Assembly: GCA_030743815.1 (NCBI GenBank)
Contig: JASLRT010000023.1
Coordinates: 1-54,013 of the forward strand
Reading direction: 5' to 3'
DNA length: 54,013 nt
Source: Candidatus Neomarinimicrobiota bacterium
Lineage (GTDB): Bacteria > Fidelibacterota > Marinisomatia > Marinisomatales > S15-B10
In this document: positions 1 through 9,560 of the stretch, piece by piece
How positions within the stretch are numbered: the stretch's first letter is position 1
How the letters are laid out: each line of letters starts with the position of its first letter
Made by a program: the position numbers and the translations under genes
The notes under the pieces: model-generated
What the model was told of the DNA's origin: nothing
The model's database searches: none
Seen by the model: only the letters and a program-made list of their open reading frames with translations

Positions 1-1469
1 ATTCGAATCAGTGCCACGGGAATACTTTCATCACGTTTACCCCTCCGCACACGAACAGCACGGGTAAATTCCAGCACAATGGTTCCCAGTACAAAAAAGC
101 TGAGAAAAATGGCGACCAGCGGATACGGCGACCGAACTCCCAGCAGAAACACGCTGAACAGTGCCACAAGCCCTGCCAGAACAGGTATTGAAAAATTCCT
201 GATCAGACTTTCTTTTGAGGTTCTTTTCCAGGCCAGAAGAGGACCCACACCCATGAGGAGTAGCAGGAAAAGACCGATGGGTACAGCTACCTGATTAAAG
301 AAAGGTGCTCCTACCGTGATCTGAGAACCTGTGACAGCTTCCGAAATGATAGGGAAAAGGGTTCCCCACAGTACAGCAAAACAGATACTCACAAAGACAA
401 CATTGTTGAAAAGGAAACCGCTCTCCCGTGACAGGAAGGAATCCAAATGAGTTTCTGACCGCAGATCCTTCATCCGGGTAATAAGAAGCGAAACGGTAAC
501 GACGATGATGAACAGCACAAAACCGAGGAACATGGGACCGAGAGAAGACTGGGTGAACGAGTGAACGGAGGAAACAATTCCGCTGCGGGTGAGAAATGTA
601 CCGAAAATACAGAGCACAAAAGTTCCAATAATCAGCACCATATTCCAGACGCGGAGCATCTTCTTTTTCTCCTGGATGATAATGCTGTGAACAAATGCTG
701 TTCCCGTGAGCCACGGCATGAACGATGCGTTTTCCACTGGATCCCAAGCCCAGTATCCGCCCCAACCAAGCTCAATATATGCCCACCATCCGCCGAGGAT
801 GATACCGCATCCGAGAGCGAGCCATGTGAAGAGTGTCCAGCGTCGTATGCTCCGAACCCACATAACGTCAAGTCTCCTGGAGATGAGGGCCGCAATGGCG
901 AAGGCGAAAGGGACAGAGAATCCGACGTAGCCCAGATAGAGCATAGGCGGATGGATAACCATGGTAGGATTCTGCAACAGAGGGTTCAGTCCCAGACCAT
1001 CCTGAACCACAAAATCCGCTTGCACCGGTCTGAAGGGGTTTTCAACAAAATTGACCAGAAAAAGAAAGAAGAGTTGAATTACCGTCAATGTTATAATCAC
1101 ATATGGCATCAAATCGTGATAACTGGAGCGATTCTGGATCACAACTATTACTGAATAGATGGAGAGGATAAACAGCCAGAAGAGAAGTGAACCGGACTGG
1201 CCGGCCCAGAGGGCACTCAATTTATATAGAACCGGGGTCGCCTGACTTGTATACTTGGCTACGTAGTCGACATCAAAGTTTCCCTGAAGAAGGTTTGTAA
1301 TCAGCGTAACAGTGGCGAGAAGCACCAGAAAGGAGACTCCCAGGGAAGCTCTCTGCCCTACCTGGAACAGCCGGTAATCACCTCCGCGAACATAAAAAAA
1401 GAGAGCAACCAGAGTGAGGACGGCAAGTCCGAGGGAGAGGTTCAACAGGGTAGCGCCGTAAACAGGCAT
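1..1469 (-). CDS. ccmF: Cytochrome c heme lyase subunit CcmF (3' end outside window)
   Basis: Integral membrane component of System I cytochrome c maturation, which takes heme from holo-CcmE and attaches it to apocytochromes on the periplasmic side. I translated the minus strand directly from the ATG at 1469; about 489 codons stay open to the left edge, where the gene is cut. The N-terminus begins MPVYGATLLNLSLGLAVLTL, followed by further hydrophobic segments and WAGQSGSLLFW. The tryptophan-rich WWD heme-handling motif (GWGGYWAWDPVENASF) lies at about residues 236-251. An AAGGA-like ribosome site precedes the ATG. The gene follows ccmE with a 28-base gap and is probably co-transcribed with it. 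Family assignment is secure; the missing C-terminus cannot be judged. Confidence 0.93.
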   Translation of the reverse strand, partial: MPVYGATLLNLSLGLAVLTLVALFFYVRGGDYRLFQVGQRASLGVSFLVLLATVTLITNLLQGNFDVDYVAKYTSQATPVLYKLSALWAGQSGSLLFWLFILSIYSVIVVIQNRSSYHDLMPYVIITLTVIQLFFLFLVNFVENPFRPVQADFVVQDGLGLNPLLQNPTMVIHPPMLYLGYVGFSVPFAFAIAALISRRLDVMWVRSIRRWTLFTWLALGCGIILGGWWAYIELGWGGYWAWDPVENASFMPWLTGTAFVHSIIIQEKKKMLRVWNMVLIIGTFVLCIFGTFLTRSGIVSSVHSFTQSSLGPMFLGFVLFIIVVTVSLLITRMKDLRSETHLDSFLSRESGFLFNNVVFVSICFAVLWGTLFPIISEAVTGSQITVGAPFFNQVAVPIGLFLLLLMGVGPLLAWKRTSKESLIRNFSIPVLAGLVALFSVFLLGVRSPYPLVAIFLSFFVLGTIVLEFTRAVRVRRGKRDESIPVALIR

Positions 1470-1497
1470 GAGGAGTATTCCTTGTGTACCTGAACCC

Positions 1498-1905
1498 TTA
1501 GCTGGATTCCTGAGTCTCTCTTAAGTCGCCCTCATAGCGGGAGGCGCATTTGGTCATCAGGTTATCGGCCTGAAATTCACCATCAATATAGTAACCTTCA
1601 ACAATTACTTCAGCACCATCACCGAACATATCTGGCACAATTTTGTGATACCTCACCGGCAACATTTCTGTCTCTTGCTTCAGCACGAAGCTGAGATCGA
1701 GCTGATCGCTTTCGCTCCTGAGGATTGATCCTTCTTCCACATTCCCACCCAGGCGGAACCGCTTCGACGGTCTCTTAGAGGCGGCGTCTTTCAACTCAAC
1801 GATAGTCACATAAGGTAGCTCATTGCCCTCAAATCCCATCACCACCCATATGACCAGAATAATAGCGATGGCACCTATGACGACACCGAATTTTTTACTG
1901 TTCAT
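1498..1905 (-). CDS. ccmE: Cytochrome c maturation heme chaperone CcmE, Cys-type (CxxxY)
   Basis: A 135-residue periplasmic heme chaperone anchored by one N-terminal membrane segment (about residues 6-24). The OB-fold core shows the family signatures FRLGGNVEEGSI (50-61) and PDMFGDGAEVIVEG (91-104). In most CcmE proteins a histidine in an HxxxY motif binds heme covalently. Here the same place reads KCASRYE, so the residue is Cys120 with Tyr124. This CxxxY form is known from Desulfovibrio and archaea, where it goes with a variant of System I. The gene sits just upstream of ccmF, which supports the assignment. Confidence 0.9.
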   Translation of the reverse strand: MNSKKFGVVIGAIAIILVIWVVMGFEGNELPYVTIVELKDAASKRPSKRFRLGGNVEEGSILRSESDQLDLSFVLKQETEMLPVRYHKIVPDMFGDGAEVIVEGYYIDGEFQADNLMTKCASRYEGDLRETQESS

Positions 1906-1923
1906 ACCTTGTTTTCTCTCATT

Positions 1924-3597
1924 TCAAAGGACAGGTGATTCCTGCCAGTCCCCAAAAACGTTCTTCATACATGCAACGATTTCACCAACTGTAGCACCTG
2001 ATTTTGCCGCATCCACGATGGGCTGAACCAGGTTCAAGTTCCCAGACGCAGCCTGTTCAACCTTCTTCAAAGATTTTTCAGCGGCGACATCATCTCTGGT
2101 CTTTCTAAACGCTTTAAGTTTTTTTATCTGAGATTGTTCCACTGCCGGGCCTATTTGCAAGACAGGAATTTCGATTTCTTCATCCTCTTTGACAAACCTA
2201 TTTACACCCACGACCACCCTTTTATTCTCATTTACCTCTTTCTCGTATTCGAAAGAAGCCCTGGCGATTTCTCTCTGGAAATATCCTTCCTCGACAGCTC
2301 GGATCACGCCTCCCATCTTCTTCACCGTTTCGAAGTATTCTTCCGCCTTGGCCTCAAGCTTATCAGTCAGCGATTCAAGGTACCACGATCCGCCAAGTGG
2401 ATCGGCCACATTCGCCACCCCTGTCTCATACGCGATCACCTGCTGCGTTCTGAGGGCGATCTCAGCCGCCTTTTGTGTCGGCAGTGCCAGTGTCTCATCC
2501 ATGGAATTGGTATGCAGGGACTGCGTTCCACCGAGTACGCCGGCAAGAGCCTGAAATGCTGTGCGGGCGATATTGATTTCGGGCTGTTGCGCCGTGAGGC
2601 TACATCCAGCGGTCTGAGTGTGAAAGCGGAGTTTCCACGTCCGCTCTTCCTTTGCCTTGTAGCGCTCCTTAATATGTCTTGCCCAGATACGCCGTGCAGC
2701 CCGGAACTTGGCAATCTCCTCAAAGAAATCGAGATGAGAATTGAAGAAAAATGAGAGACGCGGCGCAAAATCGTCAATATCTATACCCCGTTCCATAGCG
2801 TGATCCACATAACAGAATCCGTCAAGGAGCGTAAAAGCGAGTTCCTGGGCAGCAGTGGAACCGGCCTCGCGAATGTGATACCCGCTGACTGAAATAGTGT
2901 TGAACTTCGGCATCTTGGACGTGCAGAACTCGATAATATCAGTAATGACCCGCATATGTGGTTTAGGCGGAAAGATCCACTCCTTTTGGGCAATAAATTC
3001 CTTCAGGATATCGTTCTGCAGGGTACCCTGAAGTTTGTCTATGGCGACACCCTGTCTTTCTGCAGTAGCGATATAAAAGGCAAGCAAAATAATTGCCGGA
3101 CCGTTAATTGTCTGCGAGACACTGACTGCTCCCAGGTCGATCCCGTCAAATAGAACTTCCATATCTGCCAGGGAACTGACCGCCACACCGCACTTTCCTA
3201 CCTCTCCGGCGGCCAGCTGATCGTCGGCATCATAACCCATAAGTGTCGGCATATCGTAAGCTACGGAGAGACCCGTTTGCCCCTGATCCAACAGAAACTT
3301 GTAGCGTTCGTTGGTTTCTTCGGGCGTACCGAAACCCGAAAACTGCCGCATGGTCCACAGTTTGCCACGATACATATTGGCATGGATACCGCGGGTATAA
3401 GGGTACTGTCCCGGAAAACCGAGCTTATCCAAATAGTCACTATCCGGGAATTCCGGATAGTAGAGCGGATCGATCTCCTCTCCACTCACCGTGTCGAAGC
3501 TGTAGTCTCTCCCTTCACCGGCACTTGCTTCAGCTTCCCACTCGGCCCGTCGCTTTTCGAAAAAGTCAGCCTTCTTGTTAACCACCAGCCTCTCCAT
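1924..3597 (-). CDS. icmA: B12-dependent acyl-CoA mutase large subunit, isobutyryl-CoA mutase type
   Basis: A 557-residue catalytic subunit of an adenosylcobalamin-dependent acyl-CoA mutase, containing only the substrate-binding TIM barrel. The C-terminal B12-binding domain (DxHxxG) is absent, so it must pair with a separate small subunit, which is not in this window. Family landmarks are TMRQFSGFGT (82-91), SGYHIREAG with catalytic His241, RLSFFF and RFHTQTAG. In methylmalonyl-CoA mutase the substrate carboxylate is held by Tyr89 and Arg207 (Propionibacterium numbering). The equivalent positions here are Phe86 and Gln204, the same 118-residue spacing and the same residues as Phe80/Gln198 of isobutyryl-CoA mutase. 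Automatic annotation would probably say methylmalonyl-CoA mutase; the residues argue for the isobutyryl/n-butyryl pair. The start overlaps the cstA end by 20 bases. Confidence 0.85.
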   Translation of the reverse strand: MERLVVNKKADFFEKRRAEWEAEASAGEGRDYSFDTVSGEEIDPLYYPEFPDSDYLDKLGFPGQYPYTRGIHANMYRGKLWTMRQFSGFGTPEETNERYKFLLDQGQTGLSVAYDMPTLMGYDADDQLAAGEVGKCGVAVSSLADMEVLFDGIDLGAVSVSQTINGPAIILLAFYIATAERQGVAIDKLQGTLQNDILKEFIAQKEWIFPPKPHMRVITDIIEFCTSKMPKFNTISVSGYHIREAGSTAAQELAFTLLDGFCYVDHAMERGIDIDDFAPRLSFFFNSHLDFFEEIAKFRAARRIWARHIKERYKAKEERTWKLRFHTQTAGCSLTAQQPEINIARTAFQALAGVLGGTQSLHTNSMDETLALPTQKAAEIALRTQQVIAYETGVANVADPLGGSWYLESLTDKLEAKAEEYFETVKKMGGVIRAVEEGYFQREIARASFEYEKEVNENKRVVVGVNRFVKEDEEIEIPVLQIGPAVEQSQIKKLKAFRKTRDDVAAEKSLKKVEQAASGNLNLVQPIVDAAKSGATVGEIVACMKNVFGDWQESPVL

Positions 3598-5326
3598 TCA
3601 CAGGGGGCGGCGCTTCTTTGCGACGCCTTGCCGCCAGTATCCCTTCAACGATCATCCACCCTATGAGCACTGTCAGAATAGTATTGATAAGAAAAAGTAC
3701 GTTGTTCTGGCCATAGAAATCTACTGTCTTCAGCATGAGAGATGAAAGGGTCGCCACCATCACAAGAACCATGGGGATAAAAAGAGCACTGATAGATTTC
3801 TTGCGCTGCCAGAAGTAGAGGGTGACCACCATGAGCGTCAAGGCGGCCAGCATCTGATTACTGGCGCCAAAGATAGGCCAGAGAACCCATCCTGCCTGCT
3901 TCACACTTCCGCTGGCGGGATCAGTGATATTCCACAGCGCAAGCCACGCTCCAGGAAGAACAGCCACCGCTGTCGCCAGATACCTGTTGGTGAGGGACTT
4001 GATTTTGAGGGCTATTCCAAGTTCACTCAAGACAAAACGTTGGATCCTCGTGGCCGTGTCGAGGGTAGTTGCCGCAAACGAAATAACCAGAACCGCCATG
4101 AGTGTCTTAGCCAGTGCTGACGGCAAGCCAATCTGCTCCAGGAGCGCTCCGCCGCCTAAAACAAATGCCGCCGCCTTATTGCCGCTGGCGTGGGCCCACG
4201 TATCGTAATAGACCGCCCAGGAAAGATTATCCACATGACCAATAGAGGGAAGTTCACAGGATGCTACGAGCGTTATGCCGGCAACCGCCGCTACCGTGGA
4301 TGCCAGTGCAAGAGATCCCTCCCCAAGCATGCCGCCATAGCCGATAATTCGGGTGTCTCTCATTTCGTTCGCCTGTTTGGATGTAGTACCCGAAGCTACC
4401 AAACCGTGAAAGCCGCTGATGGCGCCACAGGCTATAGTAACAAAAAGGAGTGGGATCATGGGTGGCGCACCGGGATCTACTGCTGTACGGATGGCGGGTG
4501 CATCTATGGCCGGCTGAGCAATAAAAATACCAAGATAAAGAAGACCGAGTCCTACGAACAGCTGATGACTGTTAATGTAATCCCGCGGCTGCAGCAGAAA
4601 CCAGACCGGCAACAGGCTCGCTATTGATGAATAGATAAAAAGCAACACCACCCAGATAGTGGTAGCATCCTGTTTCGTCATCCCCAGTGATTCGAAACTG
4701 AGAGGCATGTGGGTACCAGCCCAGACAAAAAAGTATAGCAAAGCCAGTGCAATAAGGGAAGGAGCCAGCGCCATTGTATTCTTCCTGTAGATTAACCAGC
4801 CGACGGCTATCGCCAGGATGATTTCGATATTAATGGGAAGGACAGCTGTAGGCACCGCCACGAAGAGGTCTGCGATGGCCATGGCAAAGACGGCAAGAAC
4901 AAGCCACACCAGCATGAGGATGAAAATAAGGAACATGATGCGGGCACGATCGCTGATAACCTTACTGCTGATATCGGCAATACTTCTTCCCTTCTCACGA
5001 ACGCTGACTACCAGAGCCCCGAAGTCGTGTACAGCGCCCATAAAAACAGTGCCGATTACAATCCAGAGGAAAGCTGGAAGCCAGCCCCAGTAGGCCGCAA
5101 CGCACGGTCCTATGATGGGCGCCGCACCGGCAATTGAAGTGAAATGGTGCCCAAACAGAATGTGTCGTTTCGTGGGGACATAATCGAGATCATCGCGAAG
5201 CTCATGGGCCGGCATTTTGCGCAATTCATTGTACGCGTATATTCTGGTGCCTATGTAACGGGAGTAGAAACGATAGCCGAGAAGGAATATTACAATTCCG
5301 ACAATAGCCAGATAAGCCGAATTCAC
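3578..5326 (-). CDS. cstA: CstA-family carbon starvation protein / peptide or pyruvate transporter
   Basis: A 582-residue polytopic inner-membrane protein of the CstA family, whose members take up peptides or pyruvate during nutrient limitation. The N-terminus (LGYRFYSRYIGTRIY), the motif HHFTSIAGAAPIIGP (about 60-74) and the segment FGASNQMLAALTL are typical. Many hydrophobic helices run through to about residue 560. It is shorter than E. coli CstA (about 700 residues) but within the range of other bacterial members. The gene follows dxs with a 12-base gap, and its end overlaps the mutase start, so these genes are probably on one transcript. Substrate cannot be told from sequence. Confidence 0.9.
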   Translation of the reverse strand: MNSAYLAIVGIVIFLLGYRFYSRYIGTRIYAYNELRKMPAHELRDDLDYVPTKRHILFGHHFTSIAGAAPIIGPCVAAYWGWLPAFLWIVIGTVFMGAVHDFGALVVSVREKGRSIADISSKVISDRARIMFLIFILMLVWLVLAVFAMAIADLFVAVPTAVLPINIEIILAIAVGWLIYRKNTMALAPSLIALALLYFFVWAGTHMPLSFESLGMTKQDATTIWVVLLFIYSSIASLLPVWFLLQPRDYINSHQLFVGLGLLYLGIFIAQPAIDAPAIRTAVDPGAPPMIPLLFVTIACGAISGFHGLVASGTTSKQANEMRDTRIIGYGGMLGEGSLALASTVAAVAGITLVASCELPSIGHVDNLSWAVYYDTWAHASGNKAAAFVLGGGALLEQIGLPSALAKTLMAVLVISFAATTLDTATRIQRFVLSELGIALKIKSLTNRYLATAVAVLPGAWLALWNITDPASGSVKQAGWVLWPIFGASNQMLAALTLMVVTLYFWQRKKSISALFIPMVLVMVATLSSLMLKTVDFYGQNNVLFLINTILTVLIGWMIVEGILAARRRKEAPPPVNGEAGG

Positions 5327-5338
5327 TGTGAAAATGCG

Positions 5339-7231
5339 TTAAGTGGCGAGTACCTTTCTGGCGCTCTGGATGCGGCTGACGGTTCCGGCAATCTGTCGGG
5401 CGCTAAGGCCGAGATTGTCCAGAAGCACTCTCCGGCTGCCGTGATCCACAAATTCATCGGCAATCCCCAGCTGTTGCGTCGTCCCTCTGTAGCCGTGTTC
5501 GTTAAGCCACGAGAGGATCACAGAACCAAATCCTCCGGCAAGGCTCCCCTCTTCTATAGTCAAGACGGCAGGAAACCTATTACTGATATTTCTCAACATT
5601 GCTTCATCTATCGGCTTCACAAATCTTGCATTTACAATATGCGGACTGATGCCCTCGGCTCTTATAGCGGAAATCGCCTTCAGCGTTTCATCCACCATAC
5701 TTCCCACTGCCAGAATTGCAACATCCTTACCTTCCGCCAAAACTTCCCAGGAACCGATTTCGACCGCTTTTGGCTGCGCATCCTCATCAAAGCTCAGACT
5801 TGAGGTCTTCGGATAGCGAACGGAGAAAGGGCCTTCGTAGTGATTGAGTCCCGTATACAGGAGGTCCCTCAACTCATTACCGTCTTTGGGTGCTGTAATT
5901 GCCATGCCGGGAATCATTTGCAGAAAAGAAAAATCGAATACACCATGATGAGTTGGGCCGTCCGGACCGACAACGCCACCGCGATCAAGGGCAAAGACCA
6001 CGTGCAGATTCTGAAGAGCAACATCGTGGATTATCATATCGAAACTTCGCTGAAGAAAGGTGGAATAGATGGCTACCACAGGTTTCAGACCGGATATCGC
6101 TAATCCTCCGGCGAAGGTTACCGCATGTTCTTCAGCGATTCCACAGTCGAAAAAACGTTCGGGATATCTCTCTGCGAACTCTACAAGGCCGGTCCCCTCG
6201 CGCATGGCAGCGACCACGCAGGCGATATCTTCATCTTCAGCTGCCAGCTGACAGGTGATCTTGCCGAAAGCGTCACTGTATCCCACCGCCAGATCATCTC
6301 CCTTCTTCCCGTCCGCGCGTCCAGATAGACTATAGTACTTGAGAGGATCTTCCTCAGCATGATCCCTGCCGACCCCTTTTTTCGTCAGAACATGGACAAC
6401 AGCAGGTTGATTGAAATTCTTAAGGTTCGCAAAAGTCTCGATCATTTCATTCACGTCGTGTCCGTCGATGGGACCAAAATATCGTATGCCCAGTTCCTCA
6501 AAGATCATACCGGGAACGAGAAAATTCTTAAGTCCTTCCTGCAAGCTGTGGAGGAATCGTCTGACCGCGCCGGAGATCTTTGGTAACTTACCCGTCAGTT
6601 TCCATATCTCGTCCCGGACGCGATTGTAGATTGGGTTGGTGACGATCTTTGTCAGATAGTGTGAGAGGGCACCCACCGTGGGTGAAATGGACATGCGGTT
6701 ATCATTTAGTACTATCAATAACTGACTTTTCAGGACGCCGGCATTATTTAGCCCTTCGTAAGCGAGACCGCCTGTCAGGGCGCCGTCACCAATAATGGTA
6801 ACAATCTTATGTTTCTTTCCCTTCAGGTCTCTTGCTTTGGCGAGCCCGACAGCGGCAGAAATCGAAGTGCTGGCGTGACCAGTACCGAAGACATCATATT
6901 CGCTCTCCTCCCGGCTGCAGTAACCGCTGATACCGCCGTCCTGACGCAAGGTAGGAAACTCATCGCGGCGACCGGTGAGAATCTTGTGAGCATAGCACTG
7001 GTGGCTGACATCCCAAATGAGTTGATCTGTGGGTGTATCGAATGCCCTGTGAAGAGCCACCGTTAAATCGACCACTCCAAGAGGTGAGGCGAAATGTCCC
7101 CCTTTTTCTTCCACTACATCGATAATATATGTGCGCAACTCATTACAAACCGCATCGAGCTCTTTTTGGGAGAGCTTTCTTAGATCGTCAGGCGAGTCAA
7201 TCTTGTGAAGGTGTTTAAAACTATTCTGCAA
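5339..7231 (-). CDS. dxs: 1-deoxy-D-xylulose-5-phosphate synthase
   Basis: A 630-residue thiamine-diphosphate enzyme that condenses pyruvate and glyceraldehyde-3-phosphate in the first step of the MEP isoprenoid pathway. The ThDP/Mg motif starts at GDGALTGG (about 148-155) and continues to the paired Asn in LNDN. HKILTGR near residue 83 and the transketolase-like ALDRGGVVGPDGPTHHG region are also family features. Length is normal. The ATG overlaps the end of pdxT by 11 bases. With ispH in the same gene run and pdxS/pdxT between them, the neighbourhood joins isoprenoid synthesis to PLP synthesis. Confidence 0.97.
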   Translation of the reverse strand: MQNSFKHLHKIDSPDDLRKLSQKELDAVCNELRTYIIDVVEEKGGHFASPLGVVDLTVALHRAFDTPTDQLIWDVSHQCYAHKILTGRRDEFPTLRQDGGISGYCSREESEYDVFGTGHASTSISAAVGLAKARDLKGKKHKIVTIIGDGALTGGLAYEGLNNAGVLKSQLLIVLNDNRMSISPTVGALSHYLTKIVTNPIYNRVRDEIWKLTGKLPKISGAVRRFLHSLQEGLKNFLVPGMIFEELGIRYFGPIDGHDVNEMIETFANLKNFNQPAVVHVLTKKGVGRDHAEEDPLKYYSLSGRADGKKGDDLAVGYSDAFGKITCQLAAEDEDIACVVAAMREGTGLVEFAERYPERFFDCGIAEEHAVTFAGGLAISGLKPVVAIYSTFLQRSFDMIIHDVALQNLHVVFALDRGGVVGPDGPTHHGVFDFSFLQMIPGMAITAPKDGNELRDLLYTGLNHYEGPFSVRYPKTSSLSFDEDAQPKAVEIGSWEVLAEGKDVAILAVGSMVDETLKAISAIRAEGISPHIVNARFVKPIDEAMLRNISNRFPAVLTIEEGSLAGGFGSVILSWLNEHGYRGTTQQLGIADEFVDHGSRRVLLDNLGLSARQIAGTVSRIQSARKVLAT

Positions 7232-7808
7232 GAACCGTCTCCTCGGCTAATGACACGAAATATTCATGGACAGTGGTGTTGTCTGACAACTCGGGATGAA
7301 ATGAACTTGCCAGATGGTGACCCTGCCGCACAAACACCGGCTCACCATCAATAGAGGCGAGTACACTCACATCTTTACCTACTGACTTGATCCGTGGTGC
7401 CCGGATAAAGACGCCCGCCATCCGGGAGATAGACCCATTTGTAGAGATCTCCAGCGAGCGGATAAATGAATCGACCTGTCGGCCGTAGGCGTTGCGCACC
7501 ACTTCAATATCGATAAGGTTCAGAGGGCGCACTTGTAGATCCTCCACTTGTGAAGCCATTATGATCATTCCGGCACAAGTACCGAGGAGAGGGTATCGTT
7601 CAGCAAAATCTAGCAGTGGTTCCCGAATACCGATATAGTCCATAAGCTTGGTTATAGTAGTGGACTCACCCCCCGGAATGATGACACCATCGCATCCATC
7701 AAGGTCGGCGGGGAGACGGACAATCCGCGTATAGACATTGAGCCGCGACAGGACAGCTTCATGTCTGGCAAAAGCGCCCTGCAAGCCGAGGATACCGATT
7801 GTGATCAC
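7221..7808 (-). CDS. pdxT: Pyridoxal 5'-phosphate synthase glutaminase subunit
   Basis: A 195-residue class I glutamine amidotransferase that supplies ammonia to PdxS for PLP synthesis. The N-terminus GILGLQGAFARHE, the oxyanion region IIPGGESTT, the nucleophile in LLGTCAGMI (Cys79) and the His-Glu pair in FHPELSDN form the complete catalytic set. Translation starts at a GTG at 7808 that shares one base with the TAG stop of pdxS (TAGTG), so the two subunits are almost certainly translationally coupled, matching the complex they form. Confidence 0.96.
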   Translation of the reverse strand: MITIGILGLQGAFARHEAVLSRLNVYTRIVRLPADLDGCDGVIIPGGESTTITKLMDYIGIREPLLDFAERYPLLGTCAGMIIMASQVEDLQVRPLNLIDIEVVRNAYGRQVDSFIRSLEISTNGSISRMAGVFIRAPRIKSVGKDVSVLASIDGEPVFVRQGHHLASSFHPELSDNTTVHEYFVSLAEETVLAE

Positions 7809-8689
7809 TACCAGCCTCTTTCCTGCAGTCTCTGCTCCTGCGGAATTTCGGCAATATCAAGACCTTTCATCGCCTTCTTCAGACCGTAAGACACCTCAGC
7901 CAACTTTTCAGGATTGGCATAATAGGTCACCGCGGCGACGATGGCGGCAGCTCTTACCGGTGGATCCTCAGACTTAAATATGCCGGAACCGACGAAAACG
8001 CTTTCGGCGCCCAGCTGCATCATAAGTGACGCATCAGCCGGCGTAGCTATACCGCCGGCAGCAAAGTTAGGAACAGGTAGTTTGCCCAGTTTAGCCACCT
8101 GTTTTACGAGACTGTAAGGGGCTCCCAGTTCCTTGGCTTGCGCCATCATCTCTTCCTCTCCGAACACGGTCAATTTCCTTATGTCGCCCTGCACCTTGCG
8201 CATGTGGCGCACAGCCTCCACAATATTGCCACTGCCGGCTTCACCCTTGGTGCGGATCATGGCTGCGCCTTCCCCGATTCGCCGCAGCGCTTCACCAAGA
8301 TCACGACAGCCGCAGACAAAAGGAATCTTGAAAGCGTGCTTATCGATGTGGTTGTGCTCATCCGCCGGCGTCAGAACTTCACTCTCATCTACAAAATCGA
8401 CACCGATAGATTCAAGAATCTGCGCCTCGGCAAAATGACCGATACGGCACTTGGCCATGACGGGAATTGAGACTGCCTCCTGGATATCCTTGATCATCTG
8501 AGGATCTGACATGCGGGCAATACCGCCGTCTTCGCGGATATCTGCCGGAATGCGTTCAAGAGCCATTACGGCCGCAGCCCCTGCATCTTCGGCTATCTTA
8601 GCATCCTCCACGTTGGTCACATCCATGATGACGGCGCCTTTCAGCATCTCGGCAAGACCGACCTTTACTTCAAATGAACCCTTTTCCAT
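7808..8689 (-). CDS. pdxS: Pyridoxal 5'-phosphate synthase lyase subunit
   Basis: A 293-residue TIM-barrel PLP synthase subunit (DXP-independent route), building PLP from ribose-5-phosphate, glyceraldehyde-3-phosphate and ammonia. Diagnostic stretches are [20 protein letters not shown] near the start, [15 protein letters not shown] with the active-site lysine, [14 protein letters not shown] and [13 protein letters not shown]. Length matches the family. It sits one base after the ispH stop and directly before pdxT. The pathway is complete for its two subunits, so de novo B6 synthesis is supported. Confidence 0.97.
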   Translation of the reverse strand: MEKGSFEVKVGLAEMLKGAVIMDVTNVEDAKIAEDAGAAAVMALERIPADIREDGGIARMSDPQMIKDIQEAVSIPVMAKCRIGHFAEAQILESIGVDFVDESEVLTPADEHNHIDKHAFKIPFVCGCRDLGEALRRIGEGAAMIRTKGEAGSGNIVEAVRHMRKVQGDIRKLTVFGEEEMMAQAKELGAPYSLVKQVAKLGKLPVPNFAAGGIATPADASLMMQLGAESVFVGSGIFKSEDPPVRAAAIVAAVTYYANPEKLAEVSYGLKKAMKGLDIAEIPQEQRLQERGW

Positions 8690-8690
8690 T

Positions 8691-9560
8691 CTAACACACC
8701 TCCTCTAATTCGGTGATAAACTGTTCAATTCTTGCTTTTACCTCTTCAATGAGATAGTCCGGTGTTGAGGCGCCGGCGGAGATGCCTACATGAGCAACAT
8801 CCCGAAACCATAACTCGTCCAGCTCATCGGCTGAATTGACCTGATATGTAACTGGATTAACCTGACTGGACAGCAGTGCGAGACGTTTCGAATTCGCGCT
8901 GGTGAATGAACCGATAATAATTATTGCGTCACTCTCTTTTGCTAATTCTATAATCTGTTCCTGGTTCCGCTTGGTGGGGAAACAGATAGTATTCACAAAT
9001 CGTAGATCGAAGACTTTCGTCATCAGGATATTGATAATGGCTTGCACATTTTCAATTGACTGTGTCGATTGACTTACCACGCCGGCCCTCTTCATCTTAC
9101 GCAATCTTTTAGCTTCATCCGCTGTGGCCACCACAACAGCATTCTCAACCTGACTGGCAATCCCCACTACCTCATCGTGCCCGTGATCACCGATGATAAT
9201 AACAGGCCTGTCTTCCTGCGTAAGTTTTTTTACCTCGTGATGAATCTCTTTTACCAGCGGACAGGTAGCATCGATGATGTTCAAGTTTTTCTTCTCAGCT
9301 TTACTCCATACTTCGGTCTCTGTTCCGTGGGCACGGAAAAGGACAGGTTTTTCGCTGGGAATTGCGGACATAGTATCTACTACCCTGGCTCCCGCCTGTC
9401 CCAGATCGTGAACAACATGTTCGTTATGGACGATATGTCCTAGCATATAGACCTCTCCATGTTCATGCGCGGTCTCGTACGCCAGATTCACCGCATCTCT
9501 GACGCCAAAGCAGTATCCGGCATCTTTTGCCACGCTGATTTTCACCGGATCATTCCTCAA
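8691..9560 (-). CDS. ispH: 4-hydroxy-3-methylbut-2-enyl diphosphate reductase
   Basis: A 289-residue iron-sulfur enzyme (LytB) that makes IPP and DMAPP in the last step of the MEP pathway. The three cluster cysteines are visible in AGYCFGV (Cys17), DATCPLV (Cys99) and NTICFPT (Cys194). Substrate-binding His residues lie in GHIVHNEHV and RAHGTE, and [11 protein letters not shown] is typical of the C-terminal domain. The ATG lies inside the end of the upstream DHH gene (11-base overlap). Confidence 0.97.
   Translation of the reverse strand: MRNDPVKISVAKDAGYCFGVRDAVNLAYETAHEHGEVYMLGHIVHNEHVVHDLGQAGARVVDTMSAIPSEKPVLFRAHGTETEVWSKAEKKNLNIIDATCPLVKEIHHEVKKLTQEDRPVIIIGDHGHDEVVGIASQVENAVVVATADEAKRLRKMKRAGVVSQSTQSIENVQAIINILMTKVFDLRFVNTICFPTKRNQEQIIELAKESDAIIIIGSFTSANSKRLALLSSQVNPVTYQVNSADELDELWFRDVAHVGISAGASTPDYLIEEVKARIEQFITELEEVC

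Noticed and set aside
561-1154. 197-residue open frame on the plus strand and a 156-residue minus frame at 295-765
   Set aside because: Both are shadows of ccmF, whose true frame stays open to the window edge and carries the WWD motif.
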